Shown here one piece after another: positions 1-5,928 of a DNA stretch of 7,347 nt. Positions within the stretch are counted from its first letter, which is position 1, and each line of letters starts with the position of its first letter. The notes under the pieces were generated by a model. It searched no databases, was not told where the DNA came from, and saw only the letters and a list, made by a program, of their open reading frames with translations. This stretch comes from Betaproteobacteria bacterium (GTDB lineage: Bacteria; Pseudomonadota; Gammaproteobacteria; Burkholderiales; Rhodocyclaceae), in the NCBI GenBank assembly GCA_028868235.1, contig JAGWUW010000126.1, forward strand, positions 1-7,347, given 5' to 3'. The translations under genes and the position numbers were made by a program.

Positions 1-479
1 GGATCGGTGCGGACGATGACCACGCCCACCTTCGCAATATGGGCGTTGGAGTTCCAGATCTTCTGGCCATTGATGATGAAGTCGTCACCATCGCGCTTTG
101 CGGTCGTCCGCAGCGCGCCCAGGTCCGATCCGCCCGAAGGTTCCGAAAACAGCATGCACCAAAGCTCGCTGCAGGCGAGCGCGCCCGGCAGGAACTCCTG
201 CTGTACCTCTTCAGAGCAGTAGGTCAAAAGCGCCTGGCCGCACTGATTCACACCGATCGGATTGACGATCGAGGGAGGAACAATTCCGGCGCGCTTCAGC
301 TCTTCGGCGATGATAAGCTGCTTTTCCGGATCGGCTGAAAGCCCCCACGGGGCCGGCCAATGCGGCGCAGCATAGCCCTTCTTGGCCAACTCCTCGTAGG
401 TGACGTTAGGCCGAGCCTCCAGCCAATCGCGCACTTCGAGGCGGCGCGGATCATCGTCAGCGGGAAGAATGAAGTCCAT
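1..479 (-). CDS. Acyl-CoA dehydrogenase, N-terminal 159 residues (gene runs off the left edge)
   Basis: The reading frame starts at ATG 479 on the minus strand, preceded by the Shine-Dalgarno GGAGAG (484-489, four bases before the start), and stays open to the window edge. The visible part is the alpha-helical N-terminal domain plus the start of the beta domain. Its hallmark is FSEPSGGSDLGALRT at residues 111-125, the acyl-CoA dehydrogenase signature that contacts FAD and acyl-CoA. It is followed by INGQKIWNSNAHIA (136-149) and VIVRTD, the usual continuation in this family. Such enzymes are FAD flavoproteins that introduce an alpha,beta double bond into an acyl-CoA, passing electrons to ETF. 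The catalytic base lies outside the window, so it is unknown whether this is an ordinary dehydrogenase or a variant. The short N-terminus and lack of a targeting signal indicate a cytoplasmic enzyme. It is divergent from the reductase gene at 951. The family is certain; the substrate is not. Steroid or terpenoid side-chain or ring acyl-CoAs are plausible in this context. Confidence 0.93.
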   Translation of the reverse strand, partial: MDFILPADDDPRRLEVRDWLEARPNVTYEELAKKGYAAPHWPAPWGLSADPEKQLIIAEELKRAGIVPPSIVNPIGVNQCGQALLTYCSEEVQQEFLPGALACSELWCMLFSEPSGGSDLGALRTTAKRDGDDFIINGQKIWNSNAHIAKVGVVIVRTD

Positions 480-599
480 TTCGCTCTCCAAAATACAATG
501 TCCGGACGTCGCTGTCCGTTGTCTTGCCACTTTGTCTCCCTAGCGGCGAACCTTATTTCGACGTCAGCGTCAAATCGGCTCGCAACTGGATCAATCACG

Positions 600-610
600 T
601 AAAGCATGCG
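600..610 (-). repeat. CGCATGCTTTA element, mate of 846-856
   Basis: Read on the minus strand, the 11 bases CGCATGCTTTA occur here. The identical 11 bases occur on the plus strand at 846-856. Both copies lie at the downstream side of the candidate promoter for their own direction: here just past the putative -10 box at 612-617, there overlapping the putative -10 box at 853-858. The shared core contains the palindrome GCATGC. A shared regulator site or shared core promoter part is possible; chance is not excluded. Confidence 0.4.
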
Positions 611-611
611 T

Positions 612-640
612 TCTATCCGTTGGAAGGTTTGCAGTGTCAA
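612..640 (-). promoter_or_regulatory. Candidate sigma70-type promoter for the acyl-CoA dehydrogenase gene
   Basis: On the minus strand a perfect -35 box TTGACA (640-635) is followed after exactly 17 bases by GATAGA (617-612), a four-of-six match to TATAAT. A transcript would start near 605 and carry a leader of about 125 bases before ATG 479. The consensus -35 and ideal spacing are direct observations; activity is inferred. Confidence 0.45.
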
Positions 641-650
641 GCCGAAACCT
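625..650. repeat. Inverted repeat AGGTTT-N14-AAACCT over the -35 box
   Basis: AGGTTT at 625-630 and AAACCT at 645-650 form a perfect 6-base inverted repeat. It brackets the TTGACA box (635-640) of the leftward candidate promoter. The position fits an operator for a dimeric repressor, but six-base arms can arise by chance. Confidence 0.3.
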
Positions 651-723
651 CCACGCCCGATATGGCGTTATTTGACGGCTTGATCCCGACTTCTCGAAGA
701 AGCAACTGAGCTGGCATTTCGTC

Positions 724-735
724 TCGCAGTTGCGA
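724..735. promoter_or_regulatory. Palindrome TCGCA-GT-TGCGA (putative operator, copy 1)
   Basis: The 12 bases TCGCAGTTGCGA are palindromic apart from the two central bases, and the symmetry extends one base each side (CTCGCA at 723-728, TGCGAG at 731-736). A second copy differing at one base lies 99 bases downstream. Ten bases of this site (CTCGCAACTG when read on the minus strand) also occur at 579-588 on the plus strand. Repetition of a compact palindrome inside a divergent promoter region suggests a regulator binding site, possibly for the TetR protein at 3982; that link is inference. Confidence 0.45.
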
Positions 736-822
736 GCAATCAAGCACTCCGACTCAAAATCCGACCGATCGCGACAAGCTGGGATGTCCGGCATCCGGCC
801 ACCGACGCCTCAATGTCAAGAT

Positions 823-834
823 TCGCACTTGCGA
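823..834. promoter_or_regulatory. Palindrome TCGCA-CT-TGCGA (putative operator, copy 2)
   Basis: TCGCACTTGCGA matches copy 1 (724-735) at 11 of 12 positions. Its right arm overlaps the candidate -35 box TTGCGA (829-834) of the rightward promoter. The TGCGAC at 830-835 also pairs with GTCGCA at 844-849 across 8 bases. Binding here would be expected to affect polymerase access to the reductase promoter. Confidence 0.45.
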
Positions 835-858
835 CTTCACTAGGTCGCATGCTTTAAT
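829..858 (+). promoter_or_regulatory. Candidate promoter for the reductase gene
   Basis: TTGCGA (829-834, four of six to TTGACA) is followed after 18 bases by TTTAAT (853-858, five of six to TATAAT). A TG at 850-851 one base before the -10 box makes an extended -10. Transcription would start near 865, about 85 bases before GTG 951. The spacer contains the TGCGAC-N8-GTCGCA dyad, a typical repressor position. Confidence 0.4.
830..849. repeat. Inverted repeat TGCGAC-N8-GTCGCA inside the promoter spacer
   Basis: TGCGAC (830-835) and GTCGCA (844-849) are perfect inverted arms lying between the candidate -35 and -10 boxes of the rightward promoter. The left arm is shared with the palindrome at 823-834, so TCGCA half-sites are spaced in series here. 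It is probably part of the same operator cluster. Confidence 0.4.
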
Positions 859-950
859 TTCACAGCGAACATAAGCTGCCGATCCGGCTCGGACGAAACC
901 TTCCGAGACGGAAACCCATGCGGCAGACTGATACAACGACGGAGAGTGAA

Positions 951-2999
951 GTGACTGACATGGCCGCGAACGGCAAAATTGCTGTAGAAGATCTCTCCCC
1001 CCTTTTTCAGCCAATGAAAATCGGGCCAGTCACCGTGCCGAACCGGATGATGATGGCGGGGATGTCGGCTGGTGTAAGAGCTGACGCCAATGGCGGGGTG
1101 GATCCGCAAATGGCGGCCTACATCATAGAGCGCGCGCGCGGCGAACCTGCGCTAATCGCAATCGGAGCCTCGCGCGTGGTTCCGGACAATCATCGCACGT
1201 CGCACCAGATTGAACTGTTCAATGACGACTTCATCCCGTCGATGGCCAAGCTGGCGGAAGCGGTTCGGAAGCAGAACAGCCTCCTGGGTATCCAGCTCTG
1301 GAACGGCGGCGGCACCGAAGGGACCAGCCCCGACTCGCTGATGTCGCCATCCGGACTATCCGCGAATGTGCGGACCGCCTTGGGAGACCCGACATCACGC
1401 CAACGGCACCAGGCGAACCGGGCAATGACGATCGAAGAGATCGAAGAAGTGGTCGGTCATTTCGGCGCCGCGGCCCGCCGCTGCGCCGAAGCGGGCCTGG
1501 GATTCGTCGAGATCCATGCAGGACATGGCTACCTGCTCAGCAACTTCCTGACTCCTCTCTTCAACCGACGCGAGGATGAATACGGCGGGAGCTTCGAGAA
1601 TCGTACGCGCATGCTGCTTCGCGTGATCAACGAAGTGCGCAAGGCGGCCGGCGATCAGATGGCCGTTGGCCTCAAGTACAACGGCAGTGATTTCCTTGGC
1701 GACCAGGGCTGGACGATTGAGGATAGTTGCCGCCTAGCACCTCTCGCAGAGGCAGCGGGCGCCGACTATATCACCATCACGGCCGGCCTTGTAGGCACGC
1801 CGCAACTCACCATTCCACCGATGTATGAGCCGCAGGGCTGCTACACCGACCTTGCCGCGGCGGTGCGCCCGCATGCCTCCGTTCCAATCGGAACGATCGG
1901 CCGGATCAAGAGCCCGACGATGGCACGTGACCTGATCGTTGAGGGCAAGGCGGACTTCGTCTGTTTTGGCCGAGCCACGATTGCCGACCCTGATTTCTTC
2001 GGGAAGACCCGCCGCGGCGCACTTAGCGAAATCCGCCCCTGCCTGGCTGATTGCCGGGGCTGCATAGACGAACACACCAGTCGACATCCGCATCCAGCCG
2101 ATGCGAGCTGTGTCGTGAACCCGCGGATGGGTCGGGAATTGACCTGCGTTGACGTCAAGGGCGTTGCCGCTGAACAGCCGAAGTCTGTCGTGGTCATTGG
2201 GGGCGGTCTTGCCGGCATGGAGGCTGCACGCATGACCGCCTTCTCGGGGCACCGCGTCACGCTGTTGGAACGTCGCGATCGGCTGGGCGGGCAGATGCTG
2301 CTTGCGCGCGAAATGCCGGGTCGGCGGGAAATTGGCGACATTATTCCATGGTATGAGCGGCAACTCACCTCACTCGGCGTCGATGTGCGCCTGGCCACCG
2401 AAGTCACCGATGCCATGATCAGCACCCTTTCTCCCGACGTTATCGTGGTGGCAACCGGTAGCCAGCCGTCCATTCCCCAAAACCTGATCGATATCGTGAT
2501 GAACAGCGATTCGACTGAAATGATTTTGCTCGACGATCTGGTCGAGGGAAAACTGCCAGTAGGCAAGTCTGTGCTTATAGTTGGCGGAGACCAGAATGGC
2601 ATGGTGGTGGCTGACTACCTCGCCGAACGCGGCGCTGCCGTGACCGTCGCCGAGTTTGGAAGCCATTTTGGGCACAAACTTGCTGCCCATGACCGCTGGT
2701 ACCTTCTGAACCGGCAGAACGCAAAGCAAGTGAAGCGGGTAAAGAACGTCCATGACATCGTGCGAGGTAATCACGAAGAACTCACATTGCAGACGGCTGA
2801 GGGCCCGTATCCGCTCGGGAAAATTGATGCAGTGGTTTTCGCCAGTGAACGAAAATCCGATCGCGCCATCCTCGAAGCGGCCGAGAGCCAAAGTGCGAGA
2901 GTTGTTGTCGTGGGAGATGCCCACGATGTCGTTTCGGAGAACGGCGGGACCATCTTCGCCAATATCGCTCACGCCTACGACTCTACCCGAAGGATTTGA
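951..2999 (+). CDS. NADH:flavin oxidoreductase / 2,4-dienoyl-CoA reductase-like FMN-FeS-FAD protein
   Basis: This 682-residue protein has the three-part build of E. coli FadH, BaiCD/BaiH and trimethylamine dehydrogenase. An FMN TIM barrel (about 15-360) contains HAGHGYL with H189, H192 and Y194 (Y194 sits where FadH has its active-site Tyr), then YGGSFENR. A cysteine cluster for a 4Fe-4S centre has C364, C368, C371 and C387. Two nucleotide-binding folds follow, with GGGLAG at 417-422 (FAD) and GGDQNG at 545-550 (NAD(P)H). The family reduces C=C bonds of enoyl/dienoyl-CoAs or cyclic enones in the cytoplasm. I chose GTG 951 because GGAG (941-944) lies six bases upstream. In-frame ATGs at 918 and 960 are alternatives with weaker or badly spaced ribosome sites. 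Odd points: the usual QLxHxGR strand reads QLWNGGG (115-121), and the Cys spacing is x3-x2-x15 rather than FadH's x2-x3-x11. It is followed 83 bases later by an SDR, probably co-transcribed. The family is secure; the substrate is unknown. Confidence 0.92.
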   Translation: MTDMAANGKIAVEDLSPLFQPMKIGPVTVPNRMMMAGMSAGVRADANGGVDPQMAAYIIERARGEPALIAIGASRVVPDNHRTSHQIELFNDDFIPSMAKLAEAVRKQNSLLGIQLWNGGGTEGTSPDSLMSPSGLSANVRTALGDPTSRQRHQANRAMTIEEIEEVVGHFGAAARRCAEAGLGFVEIHAGHGYLLSNFLTPLFNRREDEYGGSFENRTRMLLRVINEVRKAAGDQMAVGLKYNGSDFLGDQGWTIEDSCRLAPLAEAAGADYITITAGLVGTPQLTIPPMYEPQGCYTDLAAAVRPHASVPIGTIGRIKSPTMARDLIVEGKADFVCFGRATIADPDFFGKTRRGALSEIRPCLADCRGCIDEHTSRHPHPADASCVVNPRMGRELTCVDVKGVAAEQPKSVVVIGGGLAGMEAARMTAFSGHRVTLLERRDRLGGQMLLAREMPGRREIGDIIPWYERQLTSLGVDVRLATEVTDAMISTLSPDVIVVATGSQPSIPQNLIDIVMNSDSTEMILLDDLVEGKLPVGKSVLIVGGDQNGMVVADYLAERGAAVTVAEFGSHFGHKLAAHDRWYLLNRQNAKQVKRVKNVHDIVRGNHEELTLQTAEGPYPLGKIDAVVFASERKSDRAILEAAESQSARVVVVGDAHDVVSENGGTIFANIAHAYDSTRRI

Positions 3000-3082
3000 C
3001 CGAACTCCGCTTGACCTGAGGATAACAACCTTCTTTGCCGCGCGAGCAAATTTCGGACAGGACAGGCCCGAAGGGAACTTAC

Positions 3083-3835
3083 ATGGATCTCGGAATTGCG
3101 GGAAAGCGGGCTCTTGTGCTCGGAGCAAGCAAGGGCCTCGGGGCAGCCAGCGCGCGGGCATTGCTTGGCGAAGGTGTAGAAGTGCACACCATCTCGCGCA
3201 GCGGCACTTCCCCAGCCCCCGGAATGACAGCCCTTGCGGCTGATCTGTCGCACGGTGACGGCGTCAAGCGCGTGATCGACCATGTCGCCAATGTAGGACG
3301 GTTTGATATTCTGGTTGCCAATTCGGGCGGCCCCAGACCGGGTCCTGTACAGGGCGTAGGCAATGATGAATGGCAAGCCAACTTCGTGGCAATGGCTGTC
3401 CCGTTCTTCCGAATCTCTGATGCCGTCCTGCCAGGAATGCTGGTCGGAAACTGGGGCCGGATCATCACGATCGGTTCGACGAGCGTGGTGCAGCCAATCC
3501 CGGGCATCGGCATCTCGAATACCGTTCGCGGCGCGGTGGCCGGCTGGTCCAAGACGCTGGCCAACGAAGTCGCCTCATATGGAATAACGGTCAACATGGT
3601 TCTGCCCGGACGGTTCGATACCGATCGGGTCCGCGAACTTGATGGACTTAGGGCAAAGGCCGAGGGCCTCTCAACCGATCAGGTCAAGGCCGCAGTCACC
3701 CGCGATATTCCGGTGGGCCGGTATGGCAACGCGAACGAATTCGGTGCAGTCGTTGCCTTCGTCGCCAGCCAGCAGGCCGCCTACCTCACCGGTTCGATGC
3801 TGCGGGTCGACGGCGGCGGCATTCGATCGATTTGA
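3083..3835 (+). CDS. SDR-family oxidoreductase with non-canonical active site
   Basis: This 250-residue FabG-like short-chain dehydrogenase/reductase starts at ATG 3083, preceded by AAGGGA (3071-3076) six bases upstream. An in-frame TTG at 3035 would add 16 residues before the Rossmann strand and has no such support. The Rossmann motif is GASKGLG (14-20). NSGG replaces the usual NNAG, and the tail LTGSMLRVDGGG is the standard SDR C-terminus. The catalytic region is unusual. S132 in GSTS is present, but thirteen residues on, where YxxxK should be, the sequence reads S145-N-T-V-R149, so both Tyr and Lys are missing. Related FabG-like SDRs with an SNxxR motif exist and most lack an assigned reaction. 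It may therefore use different catalytic residues, reduce an activated substrate, or be a binding protein. It sits 83 bases after the flavin reductase and is probably in its operon. Confidence 0.9.
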   Translation: MDLGIAGKRALVLGASKGLGAASARALLGEGVEVHTISRSGTSPAPGMTALAADLSHGDGVKRVIDHVANVGRFDILVANSGGPRPGPVQGVGNDEWQANFVAMAVPFFRISDAVLPGMLVGNWGRIITIGSTSVVQPIPGIGISNTVRGAVAGWSKTLANEVASYGITVNMVLPGRFDTDRVRELDGLRAKAEGLSTDQVKAAVTRDIPVGRYGNANEFGAVVAFVASQQAAYLTGSMLRVDGGGIRSI

Positions 3836-3914
3836 CGGGTGGACGCTGGTTCGAACAAGCGGGACGTTCAGTCCACTTGCGCGTGGCGCAATTTTGTCGT
3901 TTCAACCAACTTTC

Positions 3915-3974
3915 GTAACCGCTATCGGCATTCGCCTCCGATAGCTGCCACTTCGCGCTAAACTGTTAGGTTAC
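3915..3974. repeat. Nested inverted repeats before tetR, outer arms GTAACC / GGTTAC
   Basis: GTAACC (3915-3920) and GGTTAC (3969-3974) are inverted copies surrounding the 8-base hairpin at 3921-3945. The right arm ends seven bases before the tetR start codon. Either arm could contribute to an autoregulatory operator, but the arms are short and far apart. Confidence 0.25.
3921..3945. promoter_or_regulatory. Perfect 8-bp inverted repeat upstream of tetR (operator or terminator stem)
   Basis: GCTATCGG (3921-3928) and CCGATAGC (3938-3945) are perfect inverted arms around a 9-base loop. They lie 86 bases after the SDR stop and 36 bases before the tetR start. No T-run follows, which argues against a normal intrinsic terminator. 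Position and dyad symmetry fit an autoregulatory TetR operator; a weak terminator remains possible. Confidence 0.5.
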
Positions 3975-3981
3975 ATTAGAG

Positions 3982-4698
3982 ATGGTACGCACAAGAAAGG
4001 CCGACTCGGACCAACTCGAAGAGCGTGCGGATACACGAAAGAACATCAAGGTCGCTGCGCGACGCCTGTTTGCAGAACGCGGCGTGGAAGCAGTGACGGT
4101 TCGCGAAATCGTCGCCGCAGCAGGTGCGAAAAACGGTGGATCGCTCAACTATTATTTCAAATCGAAAGAAGCACTAGTCCTTGAACTGATCAACGAGATC
4201 TTTACCGATTGGAGCGCCGTGTGGCTCGAGCGTATCTCCGAACTCGACCGACAGGGAGGTCCGTCTAGCGTGCGAGAAGTCGTTGATATCATTATTCGAG
4301 GCCCTCGTCCTGAATACTTCACGGATCCTTCACCCACCGCTAACCGGTTCCTCGCAAGCGTCCTATTTGTGCGGCGGAAAGAGGTGTCCGCGTACCTCGA
4401 TGGAATGAACTTTCTTGTCTACCGGCGGTTGCTGCAGCTCATCGGCAGCCTCTGCAAGCACATTCCTGAACCGATCTTGCGCCAACGCCTGGTGTTTTTC
4501 GCCTGGTATGTCCTCTCGGTCGAGGCAGCGCGCGAGGGATGGGTTGCAAGTCGAAGGCGAAGCGACGTTTGGTCGGGAACCGATCCACAGCTAAATCTCG
4601 TCGAGACTGCAACGGCTTTGATCGAGGCGGATATGCCCCCTTCCGAAATCACCAGTCCATCCCGTCGGACAAGCAGGCGCCAGGCTAGCAGGCATTAA
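3982..4698 (+). CDS. TetR/AcrR-family transcriptional regulator
   Basis: This 238-residue protein has a standard TetR N-terminal DNA-binding domain. Helix 1 is AARRLFAERG (25-34), the helix-turn-helix VREIVAAAGAKNGGSLNYYF spans 40-59, and KSKEALVLELI follows. The turn is one residue longer than the common AGVSKGTLYYYF form, as in TetR members that read AGxxNxSxxxYHF. The rest (about 70-215) is an all-helical ligand-binding and dimerisation domain that I cannot assign to a ligand class; the last 20 residues are Ser/Arg-rich and probably disordered. The ribosome site before ATG 3982 is poor (TTAGAG directly abuts the start), so translation may be weak, which suits a regulator. It is transcribed in the same direction as the reductase and SDR, but a 146-base gap with a strong dyad suggests its own promoter. 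It is likely the local switch; its targets may be the dyads at 3921-3945, 724-834 or 6768-6799 (inference). Confidence 0.92.
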   Translation: MVRTRKADSDQLEERADTRKNIKVAARRLFAERGVEAVTVREIVAAAGAKNGGSLNYYFKSKEALVLELINEIFTDWSAVWLERISELDRQGGPSSVREVVDIIIRGPRPEYFTDPSPTANRFLASVLFVRRKEVSAYLDGMNFLVYRRLLQLIGSLCKHIPEPILRQRLVFFAWYVLSVEAAREGWVASRRRSDVWSGTDPQLNLVETATALIEADMPPSEITSPSRRTSRRQASRH

Positions 4699-4727
4699 AT
4701 GTCAGCATTCCAGAAGCCTGCGGCACT

Positions 4728-4760
4728 GGGGCGCCGACGTATCCTGTGCGGCGCGTCCCC
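4728..4760. terminator. GC-rich hairpin between converging genes (possible terminator)
   Basis: In the 69-base gap between the tetR stop and the kinase stop, GGGGCGCCG (4728-4736) can pair with CGGCG (4749-4753) and CCCC (4757-4760), leaving a 3-base bulge and a 12-base loop. There is no T-run on either strand, so intrinsic termination is uncertain; it may act as a weak bidirectional stop. Confidence 0.3.
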
Positions 4761-4767
4761 ATGGTGA

Positions 4768-5853
4768 TCATCGCGTCATGTCCAGCGCACCAAGGACATC
4801 GAGGTCTTCGGCAGCGATTGTCACTAGCTCACCCGATCCTTCGATAAATTCCCTTGAGGCTGCCTCGTCCGGGTTGCAGGATCCATTTATTACCGCATGC
4901 GCCATCTGCTGCCGGTAAACGAGCCACGCATCGTGGAAGCTGTCCGCCGCCATCCCTTCCGCACGGGCAACTTGCAGATAGTGCCGCAAGAGACGACCTT
5001 CCTCGGCGCGGCGATCCTCAACCGAGAGGCCGGTGACGATGAGATAGGAAACGTCGTACATATATGTGTTCGCAAAATAGAGCTGAAAATCCATCCAGCC
5101 GGGCGTTCCGTCGCGTTCAAAAAAAACATTCCCGCCGTGCGGATCGCCGTGGAGCAAGGTCTTTGGCGCCGAATCGTTCAAAGCCCAATTTCGGTCCAGT
5201 GCCTCGCGAGCTAGGGTAACATTGGGGAAGATTGAGGCCAAGCGGTGGCCAAATGGGCGTTGCAGAATATGTTCCCAATGTTGATCACGGATGCAATACT
5301 TCATGAAATCCCGCTGCGGCAATTCGAAACCCGCAAGGCTATCAAGTCGGGGATCACCTTCCCATTTTGCATGCATTCGCGCGAGCTGTTCCAGCAATGC
5401 TGAAACCTCATCGACCTTGAGTGCGCCCCAACCCTTGTCCATGAAAACGAACCGCGCGCCGCGCGTGGCGATAAGATCTTCAAGCATCGTGATGCCCTGT
5501 CGATCCTCGTCGCAGGCGGCGTAGTAACACGTGGGGATGTTCATCGAAACATCCTCCGCCATGTCACTGTAGAACCGCGCTTCCTGCTGCAATACTGCCC
5601 AGTAGCGATTTAGCTGCTTCGGCGTGAAGCCGCCCTTTATATATACTGAATCCGGGGCTCGCTGACCGGTGCCGCGGTCGGCATATCGCAGAGTGATTTT
5701 GCACGATGCCGAGGTTCCGATGCGCTCGCCAGTGCGCTCAATGGCTTCAACTCTTGCACCAGGAAACTTCGCCGACAGGGCCTCAGTAAAGAACTCGGGC
5801 GTGAATTCATCGAAAGAGTGCGGCAATCGTTGAACGGTCTTCACAGTATCCAC
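4768..5853 (-). CDS. APH-fold phosphotransferase (EcKL/ACAD10-kinase-like)
   Basis: This 361-residue protein kinase-like small-molecule kinase has these elements: a nucleotide loop G46-T-S-A-S, the lobe lysine K73 in YIKGGF, E91 in QQEARFY, the hinge-like LEDL (124-127), the catalytic loop HGDPHGGN (235-242) with D237 and N242, and the metal-binding DFQ (D255). Then come YDVSYLI and EDRRAEEGRLLRHYL, typical of the APH/ecdysteroid-kinase-like group. All residues needed for phosphotransfer are present, so it should be active with ATP on a hydroxylated substrate. I chose GTG 5853 because GGAGAG (5859-5864) is five bases upstream; an in-frame ATG at 5922 would add 23 atypical residues and lacks a good ribosome site. 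It lies 75 bases after the SDR at 5929-6660 and is probably in its operon. Despite the fold it need not give aminoglycoside resistance. In degradation clusters such kinases can phosphorylate hydroxyacyl-CoAs. A run of eight T follows N242's codon region (see findings). Confidence 0.88.
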   Translation of the reverse strand: MDTVKTVQRLPHSFDEFTPEFFTEALSAKFPGARVEAIERTGERIGTSASCKITLRYADRGTGQRAPDSVYIKGGFTPKQLNRYWAVLQQEARFYSDMAEDVSMNIPTCYYAACDEDRQGITMLEDLIATRGARFVFMDKGWGALKVDEVSALLEQLARMHAKWEGDPRLDSLAGFELPQRDFMKYCIRDQHWEHILQRPFGHRLASIFPNVTLAREALDRNWALNDSAPKTLLHGDPHGGNVFFERDGTPGWMDFQLYFANTYMYDVSYLIVTGLSVEDRRAEEGRLLRHYLQVARAEGMAADSFHDAWLVYRQQMAHAVINGSCNPDEAASREFIEGSGELVTIAAEDLDVLGALDMTR

Positions 5854-5858
5854 TTCGT

Positions 5859-5864
5859 CTCTCC
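5859..5864 (-). promoter_or_regulatory. Ribosome binding site deciding the GTG start of the phosphotransferase
   Basis: GGAGAG on the minus strand lies five bases before GTG 5853. It is the strongest ribosome site near the 5' end of this gene. The same GGAGAG precedes the dehydrogenase ATG (484-489) and the reductase GTG (941-946), which supports choosing GTG here. Confidence 0.7.
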
Positions 5865-5928
5865 GTATGAAACCGTGATCAGCAGGCTTGCACGCATTGG
5901 CCTGGATTCGAGCAAGACACATGCCGAC

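Larger units (their letters stand above)
480..950. promoter_or_regulatory. Divergent intergenic control region (no gene)
   Basis: These 471 bases separate the start of the leftward acyl-CoA dehydrogenase from the GTG start of the rightward reductase. Short open frames exist on both strands, but none has a convincing ribosome site or a recognisable protein. The stretch contains one candidate promoter per direction, two near-identical palindromes of the form TCGCA-N2-TGCGA, and an 11-base element repeated in opposite orientations near both promoters. The features below describe these individually. It is probably the shared switch of the two divergent units. Confidence 0.7.

Noticed and set aside
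39..338. Plus-strand open frame at the left edge
   Set aside because: It overlaps the acyl-CoA dehydrogenase on the other strand, whose conserved motifs show that the minus frame is the real one.
591..794. Small open frames in the divergent gap (524-709 plus, 591-794 minus)
   Set aside because: They have no ribosome site and no recognisable composition, and they overlap candidate promoter elements on both strands.
918..950. Longer reductase start at ATG 918
   Set aside because: The 11 extra residues precede the conserved start of the domain and the ribosome site is weaker than GGAG before GTG 951. I keep it as an alternative because it is in frame.
1841..2602. Long minus-strand open frame (253 codons) opposite the reductase
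   Set aside because: It lies wholly antisense to a gene with clear motifs, has a Ser/Arg/Pro-rich low-quality translation and no recognisable domain. Such frames are common opposite GC-rich genes.
3035..3082. Longer SDR start at TTG 3035
   Set aside because: SDRs of this type begin a few residues before the first Rossmann strand; ATG 3083 fits and has a ribosome site, and TTG 3035 does not.
2370..3161. Minus-strand open frame (263 codons) spanning the reductase-SDR junction
   Set aside because: It is antisense to two well-supported genes, without domain signature or ribosome site.
4768..5853. Aminoglycoside-resistance gene
   Set aside because: The fold is shared, but the HGDPHGGN/DFQ pattern, the EDRR-type C-terminal region and the catabolic neighbours point to the EcKL/ACAD10-like kinases; nothing supports resistance.
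5854..5922. Longer phosphotransferase start at ATG 5922
   Set aside because: The extra 23 residues look unlike a kinase N-terminus and ATG 5922 has no good ribosome site, whereas GTG 5853 has GGAGAG at ideal spacing.
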